From positions 1-41,461 of the forward strand of contig JAJYUB010000032.1 of NCBI GenBank assembly GCA_021792795.1: a stretch of DNA of 41,461 bases. Direction: 5' to 3'. A model generated the notes under the pieces. That model was not told the origin of the DNA, did not search any database, and saw only the letters and a program-made list of their open reading frames with translations. The DNA is from Acidobacteriota bacterium. Its GTDB lineage: Bacteria; Acidobacteriota; Terriglobia; Terriglobales; Acidobacteriaceae. A program made the position numbers and the translations under genes. Shown one piece after another: positions 26,020 to 35,226 of the stretch (position 1 is its first letter; the number at the start of each line of letters is the position of its first letter).

Positions 26020-27615
26020 TTACTCTTGCGCCCGTGGGCCGGCATTGCGGACCGCGTCCGGAACATCGAACCTGACAAAATTCTCCTGGAATTTTGCCGC
26101 CAGCATCGCGGCCTGGCGATCGTAGGCATCGCGATCTTTCCACATGTTGCGCGGATTCAGAATGTCGTACGGCACTCCGGGATACGAGGTTGGGATGCTG
26201 AATCCAAAGGTGGGCTCTTTCACAAACTCCACCTCCGCCAGTTGTCCGTCCAACACTGCATGGACCATGGTGCGCGTATGCGGCAGACCCATGCGTTGAC
26301 CGACGCCATAGGGTCCGCCTGTCCAGCCGGTATTTACCAGCCAACACTGGGCGTCGTGCCGGCGCAGGCGTTCTCCCAGCATCGCCGCATACACCTTGGG
26401 CGGCAACGGCATAAAGGGCGCGCCAAAACATGTGGAAAAATCGGGTACAGGTTCGCTGCCCATCCCCGTCTCGGTGCCCGCCAGTTTCGCCGTGTATCCC
26501 GACAAGAAGTGATACATCGCCTGCTCCGGCGTCAGCTTGGAAATAGGAGGCAGGACCCCAAACGCGTCTGCGGTCAAAAACAAAACGTTCTTAGGATGGC
26601 CGCCAATGCTGGGGACCAAAGCATTTTGAATGTAATCGATGGGGTATGCGGCCCGAGTATTTTCTGTGAAGTGGATGTCGCGATAATCCGGCTCGCAGGT
26701 CTCTGGATCGATCGCGACATTTTCCAGCACCGATCCAAATCGAATCGCGTGATAAATCTGCGGTTCCTTCTCCTTCGACAGATCGACGCACTTGGCGTAA
26801 CAGCCGCCTTCAAAGTTGAAGACGCCGTTCGGGCCCCAGCCATGCTCGTCATCGCCAATCAGACGGCGATAGGGGTCGGCGGAAAGCGTGGTTTTCCCTG
26901 TGCCGGAAAGTCCGAAGAACAGCGCCGTCACTCCATCTTCACCGACGTTGGCGGAGCAGTGCATGGGAAATACATCGCGTTGGGGCAATAGAAAATTCAA
27001 GACGCTGAAGATGCATTTCTTCATCTCGCCAGCATATTTTGTGCCGACAATCAAAACGATCCTTCGCGTGAAATCCAGCAGGATTGCGGTGGAAGATCGG
27101 GTTCCATCTCGCTCCGGAACAGCTTCAAACTCCGGCGCCGCGATCACCGTGAACTCCGGTACATGCGTCGCCAGCTCTTCCGGCGTGGGGCGCAGAAATA
27201 ATTGATGCACGAATAGCGCCTGCCACGCGTATTCGGAAATGATCTGCACCGGCATCTGGTAATGCGGATCGGCACCCGCAAACAGGTCCTGCACATACAC
27301 GTCGCGATTGGCCAGGTACGCCAGCACGCGATGGTACAGCGCATCGAACTTCTCCGGCTCCAGCGGCTGGTTGACCTTGCCCCACTTCACGGTCTCGCGA
27401 GTGCGGTCGTCCTGAACAATGAATCTGTCTTTTGGAGAGCGACCGGTGCGCGCGCCGGTATAGGCAACCAGCGCGCCATTGGCGGCCAGCTTCGATTCTC
27501 CGCGGGCCAGTGAGACCGCAACCATTTGAGGAACAGAGAGATTGCGATGAATCCTGCCCGGCGTCAGCCGGGCAAGGACAGGTGTATCGTGGACGGCCGC
27601 TTCAACCGGTAGCAT
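26020..27615 (-). CDS. pckA: Phosphoenolpyruvate carboxykinase (ATP)
   Basis: Converts oxaloacetate and ATP to PEP, ADP and CO2, the entry step of gluconeogenesis. The 531-residue length is typical of the ATP-dependent class. Visible motifs include [13 protein letters not shown] near residue 55, the P-loop [11 protein letters not shown] (235-245), the following metal/ATP segment IGDDEHGW with NFEGGCYAK, and [14 protein letters not shown]. The ATG at 27615 has AGGAG about ten bases ahead; an ATG at 27651 is the alternative, with its ribosome-binding stretch too far away. A 90-residue gene follows directly. With enolase this supports growth on acids or amino acids. Confidence 0.96.
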   Translation of the reverse strand: MLPVEAAVHDTPVLARLTPGRIHRNLSVPQMVAVSLARGESKLAANGALVAYTGARTGRSPKDRFIVQDDRTRETVKWGKVNQPLEPEKFDALYHRVLAYLANRDVYVQDLFAGADPHYQMPVQIISEYAWQALFVHQLFLRPTPEELATHVPEFTVIAAPEFEAVPERDGTRSSTAILLDFTRRIVLIVGTKYAGEMKKCIFSVLNFLLPQRDVFPMHCSANVGEDGVTALFFGLSGTGKTTLSADPYRRLIGDDEHGWGPNGVFNFEGGCYAKCVDLSKEKEPQIYHAIRFGSVLENVAIDPETCEPDYRDIHFTENTRAAYPIDYIQNALVPSIGGHPKNVLFLTADAFGVLPPISKLTPEQAMYHFLSGYTAKLAGTETGMGSEPVPDFSTCFGAPFMPLPPKVYAAMLGERLRRHDAQCWLVNTGWTGGPYGVGQRMGLPHTRTMVHAVLDGQLAEVEFVKEPTFGFSIPTSYPGVPYDILNPRNMWKDRDAYDRQAAMLAAKFQENFVRFDVPDAVRNAGPRAQE

Positions 27616-27898
27616 ACGTGCTTCGCTCCTGGACTTGACCAAACCTTCCATTGTGCCATAGAACCGGCCTCCGGAAGTTATCCGGCGAGATGAACGGTGG
27701 TGGGGCGGTATGCGGTCACGGGCAGCAGGTTCGCTGTACGCAAGCGCAAATCTGCGTCCATTGGCGCGGCACCGGACGCTCGCGTCCGTGAACTCTTCAC
27801 AATTCCAGATCGTTCGGACTCACCCTAATCCCCCGCACCAAATTTCGGTAGCCACCAGGTAACAAGCGCTGTAATATGGGTCATCGCCGGAGGCTTCC

Positions 27899-29143
27899 GT
27901 GAGACCCAACCGCCCTGCCCCACCTGTGTGGCTAATGGGCCTCTCGAATTCCACCGTAGGACTCGCAACTGGGATCGTGTTCTTCGTCATGCCCCAGTTG
28001 TTGGCGGCGCAGCATGTCCCTGAAGCAACGATCGCGGGAATCACGGCGGCGGCCATGTCCGCCAACTTCTGGGCTGTGATCTTCAGCCCAATGCTCGACG
28101 TGCGATTTAGCCGGCGCTGGTATGCCACTGTTTTCGCCGCCGGGACATCGCTCCTGATGTTCACTGCGATGACGAACATGCATCACCTCGTCATCCTGGA
28201 AATTGCACTGGTTTTGGGGGTGGCGACCGCTGGGCTTTCGACAGCGGCCCTTGGCGGATGGCTCTCTGTGGTCTGTCGCGATCAGGAGAAGAACAAGCTC
28301 AGCGCTTGGGCCAACATCGCATTCATTTGCGGAATTGGCGTGGCCTCGTCAGTAGGCGCCGAGTTGGTTCACCATCTGACGATGTGGCTTTCCGCGTCTC
28401 TTCTGGCTCTGGTTGTTTCTCTTCCCACAACCATTTTCCTGATCATGCCCGCGCCCGGCCCCGATAGAAGGCTAGCCGGGGAAAGCTTCGTCCAGTTCAA
28501 TCGCGACGTGCTGGCGCTGCTGCGCCGCCGCGAAGTGTTGATCGCGCTTCTGTTTTTTGTGTCTCCATGCAGTTCTTTCGCACTGACCAACATATTAGGC
28601 GGCCTCGGGGCCGACTTCCACGCGTCCACGCGGATGATAGGTCTTGCCGGTGGAGCTGGTGCATTCCTGTCCGGTCTCGCAGGTTGTTTGGTGTTTCCTA
28701 TCATCGCCCGACGGATGCCGCTGCGCCTTCTCTACCTGGCCAATGGAATTGTGGGCGGCCTCTTTACCCTGAGCCTCATTGTGCTGCCCCGTGAGCCATG
28801 GAGTTACGCACTTGCGTTGCTCGGTGAATTCCTGTTTCAGGCCGGAGCCTATTGCATCCAATATGGGATTGTGCTGGAGACGATCGGCCAGAACAATCCG
28901 CTGGCCGCAACAACTTTCGCCTTCCTGACGGCGGCCACCAACATTCCAGTGACGTACATGATAGTCGCCGACGGCCGGGGTTATGCCATGGGCGGAGTCG
29001 CCGGAAGCCTCGCCATCGACGCAGGAATCGGAATCGCCGCTTGCCTGCTGCTTGGCTTGCTTCTCTACCGTCTTCCCGGCAAAGCTTTCGATTCAAATGT
29101 TGCAGCCATTGAACCCCTCAATACGCTTCCGCAGGAAGACTGA
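27899..29143 (+). CDS. MFS permease, AmpG/PAT-like
   Basis: A 414-residue transporter with about twelve helices, arranged as two six-helix halves around a cytoplasmic loop (FVQFNRDVLALLRRREV). The opening GLSNSTVGLATGIVFFVMPQLL and GITAAAMSANFWAVIFSPMLDV recall the AmpG / acetyl-CoA transporter branch of the major facilitator superfamily, which includes muropeptide importers. Substrate is not established; no amidase or beta-lactamase gene is close. The start is a GTG at 27899, supported by GGAGG five bases upstream. Confidence 0.78.
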   Translation: MRPNRPAPPVWLMGLSNSTVGLATGIVFFVMPQLLAAQHVPEATIAGITAAAMSANFWAVIFSPMLDVRFSRRWYATVFAAGTSLLMFTAMTNMHHLVILEIALVLGVATAGLSTAALGGWLSVVCRDQEKNKLSAWANIAFICGIGVASSVGAELVHHLTMWLSASLLALVVSLPTTIFLIMPAPGPDRRLAGESFVQFNRDVLALLRRREVLIALLFFVSPCSSFALTNILGGLGADFHASTRMIGLAGGAGAFLSGLAGCLVFPIIARRMPLRLLYLANGIVGGLFTLSLIVLPREPWSYALALLGEFLFQAGAYCIQYGIVLETIGQNNPLAATTFAFLTAATNIPVTYMIVADGRGYAMGGVAGSLAIDAGIGIAACLLLGLLLYRLPGKAFDSNVAAIEPLNTLPQED

Positions 29144-29196
29144 TCAGACACGCCGCGGGCGGCTTCGACCGCAATCTCCGGTGGAACTGCGTTGGG

Positions 29197-29583
29197 TTAA
29201 TTCGCGGCGAGGATAGGAAGGACGGGGAGGTTGCGGGTGCTGCCTGCCTCCTGCATCACGATGTCGAGATGGGCCAGCACTTCATCGACCGTCATGGTGT
29301 AGATTTCGCGGCCATTGTCGTAGCCGTTCTCGATTGCCTGCTTCAGATAGTGTCCGGCGATTTGCGCGGCCAGATAATCCGTGATGACATTGCCTCCGGA
29401 CCGCTTGCGGAATTCCACCCAGGCAGGCAGCGGCATGGCGATCGCCAGAGAACGCCCATTGACGAGAAAGCGGACATCGACGGCATCCGCGTGCCGGGTT
29501 GCGATGGCGACAATGTTCCCTTTCCAGGCGCAATGCAGTTGTTCGCCGGTCCAGTGGTCCACGGCTTCAAAGTCTTCATACAT
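29197..29583 (-). CDS. Small protein of unknown function
   Basis: A 128-residue soluble protein beginning MYEDFEAVDHWTGEQL. It has a beta-rich first half (GNIVAIATRH, VDVRFLVNGRSLAIAMP) and a helical second half (ITDYLAAQIAGHYLKQAIENG, TMTVDEVLAHLDIVMQEAG). No motif is recognised. The ATG at 29583 is chosen over the upstream start at 29637, whose extra residues look non-coding. It is convergent with the permease gene. Confidence 0.6.
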   Translation of the reverse strand: MYEDFEAVDHWTGEQLHCAWKGNIVAIATRHADAVDVRFLVNGRSLAIAMPLPAWVEFRKRSGGNVITDYLAAQIAGHYLKQAIENGYDNGREIYTMTVDEVLAHLDIVMQEAGSTRNLPVLPILAAN

Positions 29584-29818
29584 AATTACAAGCCTACTTG
29601 GCGGACGGTCCCGGATCAAGTTGCAGGTTTGCCGCATCCAAATTTAAACTGGCGAAAAGCGGTCGCGGACGGCAGCGGGCGCGCCCGCGATGCGGTGGCC
29701 CAATCTGGCGCCGCGTGGGGCAGTTTTCCCAAAATAAAAAAATATTCTCAACCATTCCGCGTCGATCCGCGTCCAACAATGGTTAGTACGATTAGGAATA
29801 AGAGACGGAGTCCACAGA

Positions 29819-30214
29819 ATGGCCAATACCCCTAGCGCGAACCCACAGGATACGCGGCTGTATTTCGAGAAACGCTTACGGCAGCGCCAGCAGGAACTGG
29901 AGCAGGCCGTGGCCAGCACGGTGGCGCAAGCGCTCGCCAGCAACACCAATGACACGCAAGACGTCGCCGACCAGGCGGTCGCGGGCTATCAAAAGGAATT
30001 GCTGTTTTCTCAAGGCTCGGTACGAAGCGCGCAACTGCGCCTGGTGCGCCAGGCATTGGCGCGCCTTGCGGACGGAACGTTTGGCGAATGCGTCCGCTGC
30101 TACCAGGCCATCGGGGCCAAACGGATCGAGGCGCTTCCCTGGACCCCGTATTGCATCGATTGTCAGGAACGCATTGAGAAGGGCGACATCGAACCGACCG
30201 CTTCCGTCGCCTGA
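29819..30214 (+). CDS. DksA/TraR-type zinc-finger protein
   Basis: A 131-residue protein with a helical coiled-coil N-terminal half and a C4 zinc finger, C91-x2-C94-x17-C112-x2-C115, in the DksA/TraR arrangement. Members enter the RNA polymerase secondary channel and adjust promoter choice, often with ppGpp. The acidic coiled-coil tip needed for canonical DksA action is represented by NTNDTQDVADQA. It is shorter than typical DksA (~150), closer to the short relatives. The ATG follows GGAG at good spacing. It is convergent with ruvA. Confidence 0.87.
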   Translation: MANTPSANPQDTRLYFEKRLRQRQQELEQAVASTVAQALASNTNDTQDVADQAVAGYQKELLFSQGSVRSAQLRLVRQALARLADGTFGECVRCYQAIGAKRIEALPWTPYCIDCQERIEKGDIEPTASVA

Positions 30215-30273
30215 AAAGCGTCGAGAGAGCCGGAAACCAAGGAATATTCTGGAGCAAGTGGGTTCCGCTGGCC

Positions 30274-30864
30274 TTATTTCATGGCGGCCATGGCAGCGCG
30301 GAACAGCGTTTCAAAATCTTTGCCCGCTTCCGGATCGCGAGCGATGGCGGCTTCCACGCCTTTCTGCGCGACCGGGCGCTGATATCCCAGATTGACCAGC
30401 GCGGACAGGACATCTTCCGATACCGGCGTCGATGAGCTTGCGGCTGCCCCCGCAGAAGCCAGTTCCTGCAACTTGTCCTTCAACTCCAGCACGATTCGTT
30501 CGGCTGTCTTCTTGCCGACTCCTGGGATGCGGGTCAGCGTGGCGTGGTCGTGGCCGTGGATCGCGGCGATGAGCCGCTCCGGCGGCAAGCCGCTGAGCAC
30601 GGTAATGGCGAGCTTGGGGCCGATTCCGCTGATGGAAAGCAGCTTTTCGAAGAGCCGCTTCTCCGTTGCAGTCGTAAATCCGAACAGCGCCAGCGCATCT
30701 TCGCGAACGTGGGTGTAGACCAGGAGAGCGACTTCGTTGCCTTCTGCGGGCAGCGCCGTGAAAGTTGGAATGCTGATGGTCACTTCATAGCCGACGCCCG
30801 CAGCTTCGACCACCGCCGTTTGCGGAGTCTTGGAAAGAAGCCGTCCGCGCAGATGTGCAATCAT
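30274..30864 (-). CDS. ruvA: Holliday junction DNA helicase subunit RuvA
   Basis: Binds four-way junctions and loads the RuvB motor for branch migration in recombinational repair. The 196-residue protein shows the three domains: an OB-fold start (MIAHLRGRLLSK, VEAAGVGYEVTISI), two helix-hairpin-helix motifs (LLSISGIGPKLAITVLSG and LTRIPGVGKKTAERIVLELKDK), and the flexible-linked C-terminal RuvB-binding domain (VLSALVNLGYQRP). No ruvB or ruvC is adjacent. It follows a gene of unknown function by 64 bp on the same strand. Confidence 0.97.
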   Translation of the reverse strand: MIAHLRGRLLSKTPQTAVVEAAGVGYEVTISIPTFTALPAEGNEVALLVYTHVREDALALFGFTTATEKRLFEKLLSISGIGPKLAITVLSGLPPERLIAAIHGHDHATLTRIPGVGKKTAERIVLELKDKLQELASAGAAASSSTPVSEDVLSALVNLGYQRPVAQKGVEAAIARDPEAGKDFETLFRAAMAAMK

Positions 30865-30928
30865 GCGCCGATTCTATCGCCTGAGGAGTGCGTATGTCGC
30901 AGGACTGTGGATGCAGGGAAGAAAATTG

Positions 30929-31801
30929 CTAACGATTGCGGCGGTAGAGGATGGAAAATTCATGGCCGGCAGATGCAGGAAACAGTTGCGCAACGGCTCG
31001 CAGACGCTCCGCCAGCGCGGGCGCGGCGAGCAGCGGATATTCGCGTTCCCGTAGCTCGCTATAGTCGAAATCGACAGTGAGCGAGAGAAGATAGATGGCG
31101 ACGGCGTCGGAAAAAGCAGCTTCAAGATACTGCGTGCGCGCTTTTTCGTCGACAGCGCGGCTTTCGATCACCGGCTCCTGCGTGGGCTTGCCGATCCAGA
31201 ATTTTGGCCGCCGCCGCTTGGTTTGCGGTACGGCAATCTGCCCAGCGTTTGAGCCGAGCGCTTTCGCTCGCAGTTCCCACGCATCCTGGCTGGTCTCTCC
31301 GCGCACATTGGCTTCGGCCTGCGACCAGACCGTCCGCATAAAACTTTCCGGCACGCCGGCGGCATCGACAAAGTGATGACCGGCATTGATGTAGAACTCG
31401 AAGGAGAGCGCGAACCGGTCCTGCATCAGGCGGGTAGAAATAAAGACGCAATCCGTACCGTCCACATTTGCGTTGCGATGGCAGACGGCCGTATCGCTCA
31501 GTTCGGTCGAGAAGTCGGCGGCAACCATCAGCTTGCTCGAATCAATTTCGAGGAATGTCGGCTCGCTGGTCTCAGACGGGTAGGACCCGCCCAGTGTCAG
31601 CGGCACAAAATAATACCGCTTGCGATGGAGAGCGGCGGCAATCGCGGGTGGAACGGCCTGGACCATTCGCTGCAAATCCGCAGCGGCAAGCTGAGTGTCG
31701 CCAAAGCTTCCATAGTGGATACCGTTGGAAGCCCGCTCGATGGGCACGGTGCGCGCCACTTCCTGGGCGGCCTTCAATTCGATCTGGGCGATTTCTGGCA
31801 T
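30929..31801 (-). CDS. Protein of unknown function upstream of ruvA
   Basis: A 290-residue, probably cytoplasmic protein: no signal peptide or membrane segment. Landmarks that may be conserved are YYFVPLTLGGSYPSETSEPT, DCVFISTRLMQDRFALSFEFYINAGHHF and a basic RRRPKFWIG stretch. It starts MPEIAQIELKAAQ at 31801 without a clear Shine-Dalgarno; the longer frame to 31984 overlaps the divergent gene's leader and looks non-coding. It is probably co-transcribed with ruvA. I do not recognise the family. Confidence 0.6.
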   Translation of the reverse strand: MPEIAQIELKAAQEVARTVPIERASNGIHYGSFGDTQLAAADLQRMVQAVPPAIAAALHRKRYYFVPLTLGGSYPSETSEPTFLEIDSSKLMVAADFSTELSDTAVCHRNANVDGTDCVFISTRLMQDRFALSFEFYINAGHHFVDAAGVPESFMRTVWSQAEANVRGETSQDAWELRAKALGSNAGQIAVPQTKRRRPKFWIGKPTQEPVIESRAVDEKARTQYLEAAFSDAVAIYLLSLTVDFDYSELREREYPLLAAPALAERLRAVAQLFPASAGHEFSILYRRNR

Positions 31802-31971
31802 GAAGCTGTATTCTAGAGCAGTTCGACGGAACCCGGTACCCGGCCAACGATCCCCTGGAGCAGCTTTCGATCGCGAAATCCTATGGGGCGCGTAAACCCG
31901 CTGCATGCGCCGGTCACGAAACGGGTCGGGCTGAACGCAGCAACTGCGGCCATTGCCAAGGAAAATCGAGA

Positions 31972-32298
31972 ATGACAAACGCACAAAACATCGCAGCCGA
32001 GGCTTCCGGTGGCTCAGGAAAAAAAGATGTCGCCATCTTCAAGATTCCCATCGGGAAGCTGGGCTTGTTGAGCAGCGTGTTGATCGGCGGCGCGTGCGGA
32101 TTTCTGGTCTTTTTCGTGACATTTTTTCTTGCCATCGTCGGCGTCGCGATCTATGACGCAGCCACTGGAACCTCCATGCTGAATCTCGACATCAGCTATC
32201 GCTACATTGCCGCGCCGGTTGGCATTCTTGCCATGCTAGTCAGCTTGACCTATCTACTGACGGTGTGGGCCCGGCGAAAATTGTCTGGCGCAGAATGA
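31972..32298 (+). CDS. Small two-helix membrane protein
   Basis: A 108-residue protein with a polar N-terminus, then two membrane helices (about 32-58, LLSSVLIGGACGFLVFFVTFF..., and 78-98, YIAAPVGILAMLVSLTYLLTVW) and a basic end. The ATG follows AAGGA. It lies 27 bp before the Kdo hydroxylase gene on the same strand, so an envelope role is possible, but nothing in the sequence shows a function. Confidence 0.6.
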   Translation: MTNAQNIAAEASGGSGKKDVAIFKIPIGKLGLLSSVLIGGACGFLVFFVTFFLAIVGVAIYDAATGTSMLNLDISYRYIAAPVGILAMLVSLTYLLTVWARRKLSGAE

Positions 32299-32325
32299 CC
32301 GCGCACTCCTGATCGAACTCTGTCT

Positions 32326-33249
32326 ATGGGCATGGTGACCATTCCGCTGGAAGCGACTTCGCCGCGACGCTCTACTGTGGACCAAGCGCGCGCCTGGTGC
32401 CAGCAGTTGGAAGAAGGCAACATCCTGTTTTTCCCGCAGACCCCGATTGCATTGGCGGAAGACGACCTGCGCTTTTTGCTGACGCTGGAACAAACCGGCA
32501 GCGGGCTACACAAAAATCTCGCATACAAACCGCAGCGCGACGAAGTTTCCGGGGCGGACATGAAAGGCGCCGATGCTGCCGCAAGCGAACGCCTGCATCG
32601 AATTCTGCGCGAGTATTCTCAGCGCGTCACCGAATTTCTCGACTCTTTTCTGTCTCCCTATCGATCGCGCTGGCGCCTGGATTACGGCAGTTTTCGTCCG
32701 CAGGAAGAGCAAGGGCGCGACCTGCCTCTGCGCCGCCGCAACGACCTGATGCACACCGACGCCTTCCCTACGCGACCTACGCGGGGCGCTCGCATTTTGC
32801 GGTTCTTCAACAATCTTCATCCCACCAAGACACGCGACTGGATCACCGGCGAGCCGTTTCGCGCCTTGGCGCCACAGTTCGCGCCGCAGCAGATTGCGTT
32901 GCCGGGGGAGCAAAGCACGCTGATGCGTGTGACCATGGCGGCGGCGTGCAAGGCTGGACTGGGGAGGGCAATTCCCGGGCTGAAGCGCTCGCCGTACGAC
33001 GGCTTCATGATGCGCTTCCATAATTTCCTGAAGGAAAATGCCGACTATCAGGCGCAAGGAAAGCGCGAAGCGTGGTCCTTCCCGCCGGGTTCCAGTTGGA
33101 TGGTCTACACCGACATGGTGCCGCACGCCGTTCTGGCCGGTCAGTATGCGCTGGAGCAGACTTACCTGGTTGCGCCCGAGGCGATGGTCGCGCCGGAGCA
33201 TTCTCCGCTGGCCGTGCTACAGTCCATGACGGGCGAGCGGCTGGTTTAG
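32326..33249 (+). CDS. Kdo hydroxylase (KdoO-type Fe(II)/2-oxoglutarate dioxygenase)
   Basis: A 307-residue protein matching the KdoO family, which hydroxylates the outer 3-deoxy-D-manno-octulosonic acid of Kdo2-lipid A at C3 to give Ko. The iron-binding HxD is in LMHTDAFPTRPTRGARILRF (H143, D145), and the distal His is in MVPHAVLAGQYALEQTY (about H267). KdoO is membrane-associated and acts during LPS core assembly. Its presence implies Kdo-containing LPS, hence an outer membrane. Starts at 32326 or 32332 are both in frame. It is preceded by a small membrane-protein gene. The family assignment is from motif memory. Confidence 0.85.
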   Translation: MGMVTIPLEATSPRRSTVDQARAWCQQLEEGNILFFPQTPIALAEDDLRFLLTLEQTGSGLHKNLAYKPQRDEVSGADMKGADAAASERLHRILREYSQRVTEFLDSFLSPYRSRWRLDYGSFRPQEEQGRDLPLRRRNDLMHTDAFPTRPTRGARILRFFNNLHPTKTRDWITGEPFRALAPQFAPQQIALPGEQSTLMRVTMAAACKAGLGRAIPGLKRSPYDGFMMRFHNFLKENADYQAQGKREAWSFPPGSSWMVYTDMVPHAVLAGQYALEQTYLVAPEAMVAPEHSPLAVLQSMTGERLV

Positions 33250-33416
33250 AGGTTTCCCTCCTGCTCTACAGGGATTTCCCTGTCCTGGCCTGCCTTCAAA
33301 ACCGACAACGCGGGCCAACTCTCAATCCCTGCAAAAAAGCGCTGAAAAATACCGGGGGGGAAAGTTCTCGTCTCTGCTATGCTTGCGTTCGTTATTTCTT
33401 AGTGGAGGGAAGACCC

Positions 33417-35204
33417 GTGAAGCAGAACCATTCTTTTCGATCGGCCATTGCGGTGCTGACGCTTGCGTCATCGATGACCCTGGGGGCATTCGCGCAGAAA
33501 CACCATACAAAAGCAAAGAGCGCGGCGGCCACAGAGGCCGCTCCGGCAGCAACGGAAGTGCAGCCTGCGCAGGAGACGATCGACCTGGGCATGTACCAGC
33601 GCATTATGGATGAGGGGTTCAACCACTCGCATGTCATGGACTACGCCAGCGCGCTGGATGACGATATTGGCCCGCGACTCACTGGCTCCCCAAGCCTGGC
33701 CAAGGCGAATGAATGGACCAAGAACCAGCTCGCGGCGATGGGATGCGCGAACGCGCATCTGGAGTCGTGGGGAGATTTTGGCATGGGCTGGCAGCAGATG
33801 AATACTTGGGTTCGGATGGTCTCGCCGGACACGGCAGTCTTTATCGCGCAGGCCACGCCATGGTCTCCCGGAACAAATGGACCGGTGACGGCCAGCGTCG
33901 TCCACGTCAATGTTCAGGAGGAAAAAGACCTCGACCAATATAAGGGCAAGCTGGCAGGCAAGATCGTGCTGCTGGGCGAGATGCGCGCAGTGCCGCCAGT
34001 GGACAAGCCGCTGTGGACGCGCTATACAGATGCGGAACTGGAGGCGATGACCAGCTATCCTCGAGCTGGCGGAATTATGCCTCCAAATTTGAAGAAGCGA
34101 CTGCAAGCGTATCTCAAGCGGCGTGATCTGATGGGTAAACTGATGCAGTTTCTGGCCGACGAGCACGTCGCCGCGATCATCCTCCCCAGTCGTGATGGTG
34201 GGGACGGCGGCGGCTCGGGCGGTACGTTTTTCGACGACAACGGCACCTGGCTCGGCCCGGAGCCGTACAAGGCCGACCATCGCATGAAGGTCCCGGTTGT
34301 GGTGATGGCGATCGAGAACTACGGACGCATGGTCCGCCTGCTGGAAGCCAACGTTCCCGTGACCGTGCAGATGGATGTCGAAACCAAATTCACCGGCGAT
34401 AACGAACAAGGCTACGACACCATCGCGGAAATTCCAGGAACCGATCCGCAACTGAAAGACCAGGTGGTGATGGTGGGCGGACATCTCGATAGCTGGATCG
34501 CGGGCACAGGCGCAACGGACAACGGAGCTGGTACAGTGGTGGCGATGGAAGTGATGCGAATCCTGAACGCCTTGCATGTTCAGCCGCGTCGCACCATCCG
34601 CGTCGCCCTGTGGACCGGCGAGGAACAGGGCATCTTCGGTTCGCGCGGCTACGTAAAGAACCATTTTGGCAGCTTCCCGCTTTCCACCGCACCGGACCAG
34701 ATGAAGTTGCCGGAATATCTGCGCAAGCCTGCCGGCCCGCTGACCATTCTGCCGGAGCAGAAACTGATCTCCGGATATTTCAACGTGGACAACGGCTCGG
34801 GAAAAATTCGCGGCGTGTATCTGCAAGGCAATGCTGCGGTCGCGCCGATCTTTGCTGCATGGATCGCTCCACTGAAGGGCCTGGGCGTCACCACGCTGAC
34901 GATGCGCAACACCGGCGGCACGGACCATTTGTCGTTCGATGCGGTCGGAATTCCTGGATTTCAATTCATTCAGGACCCGCTGGATTATGAAACGCGCACG
35001 CACCACTCCAACATGGACGTGTATGAGGAGCTGTCGCCGAGCGACCTGAAGCAGGCCGCCGTGGTGGAGGCTATCTTTGTCTACAACACCGCCATGCGCG
35101 ACCAGATGCTGCCGCGCAAACCGCTGCCCACGCCGAAGCCGATGTTCGACTTCAGCGCGCCCAAGCCGCTGCCGGGAGTCTTTCCCGATGCGGTGGCGCA
35201 GTAA
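33417..35204 (+). CDS. Secreted M28-family metallopeptidase
   Basis: A 595-residue exported zinc aminopeptidase/carboxypeptidase. The GTG at 33417, eight bases after GGAGG, begins a signal peptide (SAIAVLTLASSMTLGAFAQ); the frame upstream overlaps the Kdo hydroxylase gene and is not coding. A protease-associated-like insert spans about 180-310. The M28 co-catalytic metal set is complete: H356 (GGHLDSW), D368 (TDNGAG), E402-E403 (GEEQG), D458 (VDNGSG) and H504 (TDHLSF). It probably acts in the periplasm or outside, trimming peptides for nutrition. It is convergent with the xylanase gene. Confidence 0.92.
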   Translation: MKQNHSFRSAIAVLTLASSMTLGAFAQKHHTKAKSAAATEAAPAATEVQPAQETIDLGMYQRIMDEGFNHSHVMDYASALDDDIGPRLTGSPSLAKANEWTKNQLAAMGCANAHLESWGDFGMGWQQMNTWVRMVSPDTAVFIAQATPWSPGTNGPVTASVVHVNVQEEKDLDQYKGKLAGKIVLLGEMRAVPPVDKPLWTRYTDAELEAMTSYPRAGGIMPPNLKKRLQAYLKRRDLMGKLMQFLADEHVAAIILPSRDGGDGGGSGGTFFDDNGTWLGPEPYKADHRMKVPVVVMAIENYGRMVRLLEANVPVTVQMDVETKFTGDNEQGYDTIAEIPGTDPQLKDQVVMVGGHLDSWIAGTGATDNGAGTVVAMEVMRILNALHVQPRRTIRVALWTGEEQGIFGSRGYVKNHFGSFPLSTAPDQMKLPEYLRKPAGPLTILPEQKLISGYFNVDNGSGKIRGVYLQGNAAVAPIFAAWIAPLKGLGVTTLTMRNTGGTDHLSFDAVGIPGFQFIQDPLDYETRTHHSNMDVYEELSPSDLKQAAVVEAIFVYNTAMRDQMLPRKPLPTPKPMFDFSAPKPLPGVFPDAVAQ

Positions 35205-35226
35205 GCGCCGCGTTGCCAGCTAGACG

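Noticed and set aside
30215-30273. Possible terminator between the DksA-like gene and ruvA
   Set aside because: The CGGAAACC / GGGTTCCG match is imperfect, with a long loop and no U-tract.
33468-35006. 512-codon leftward open frame
   Set aside because: Antisense to the M28 peptidase, whose full metal-ligand set is on the plus strand.
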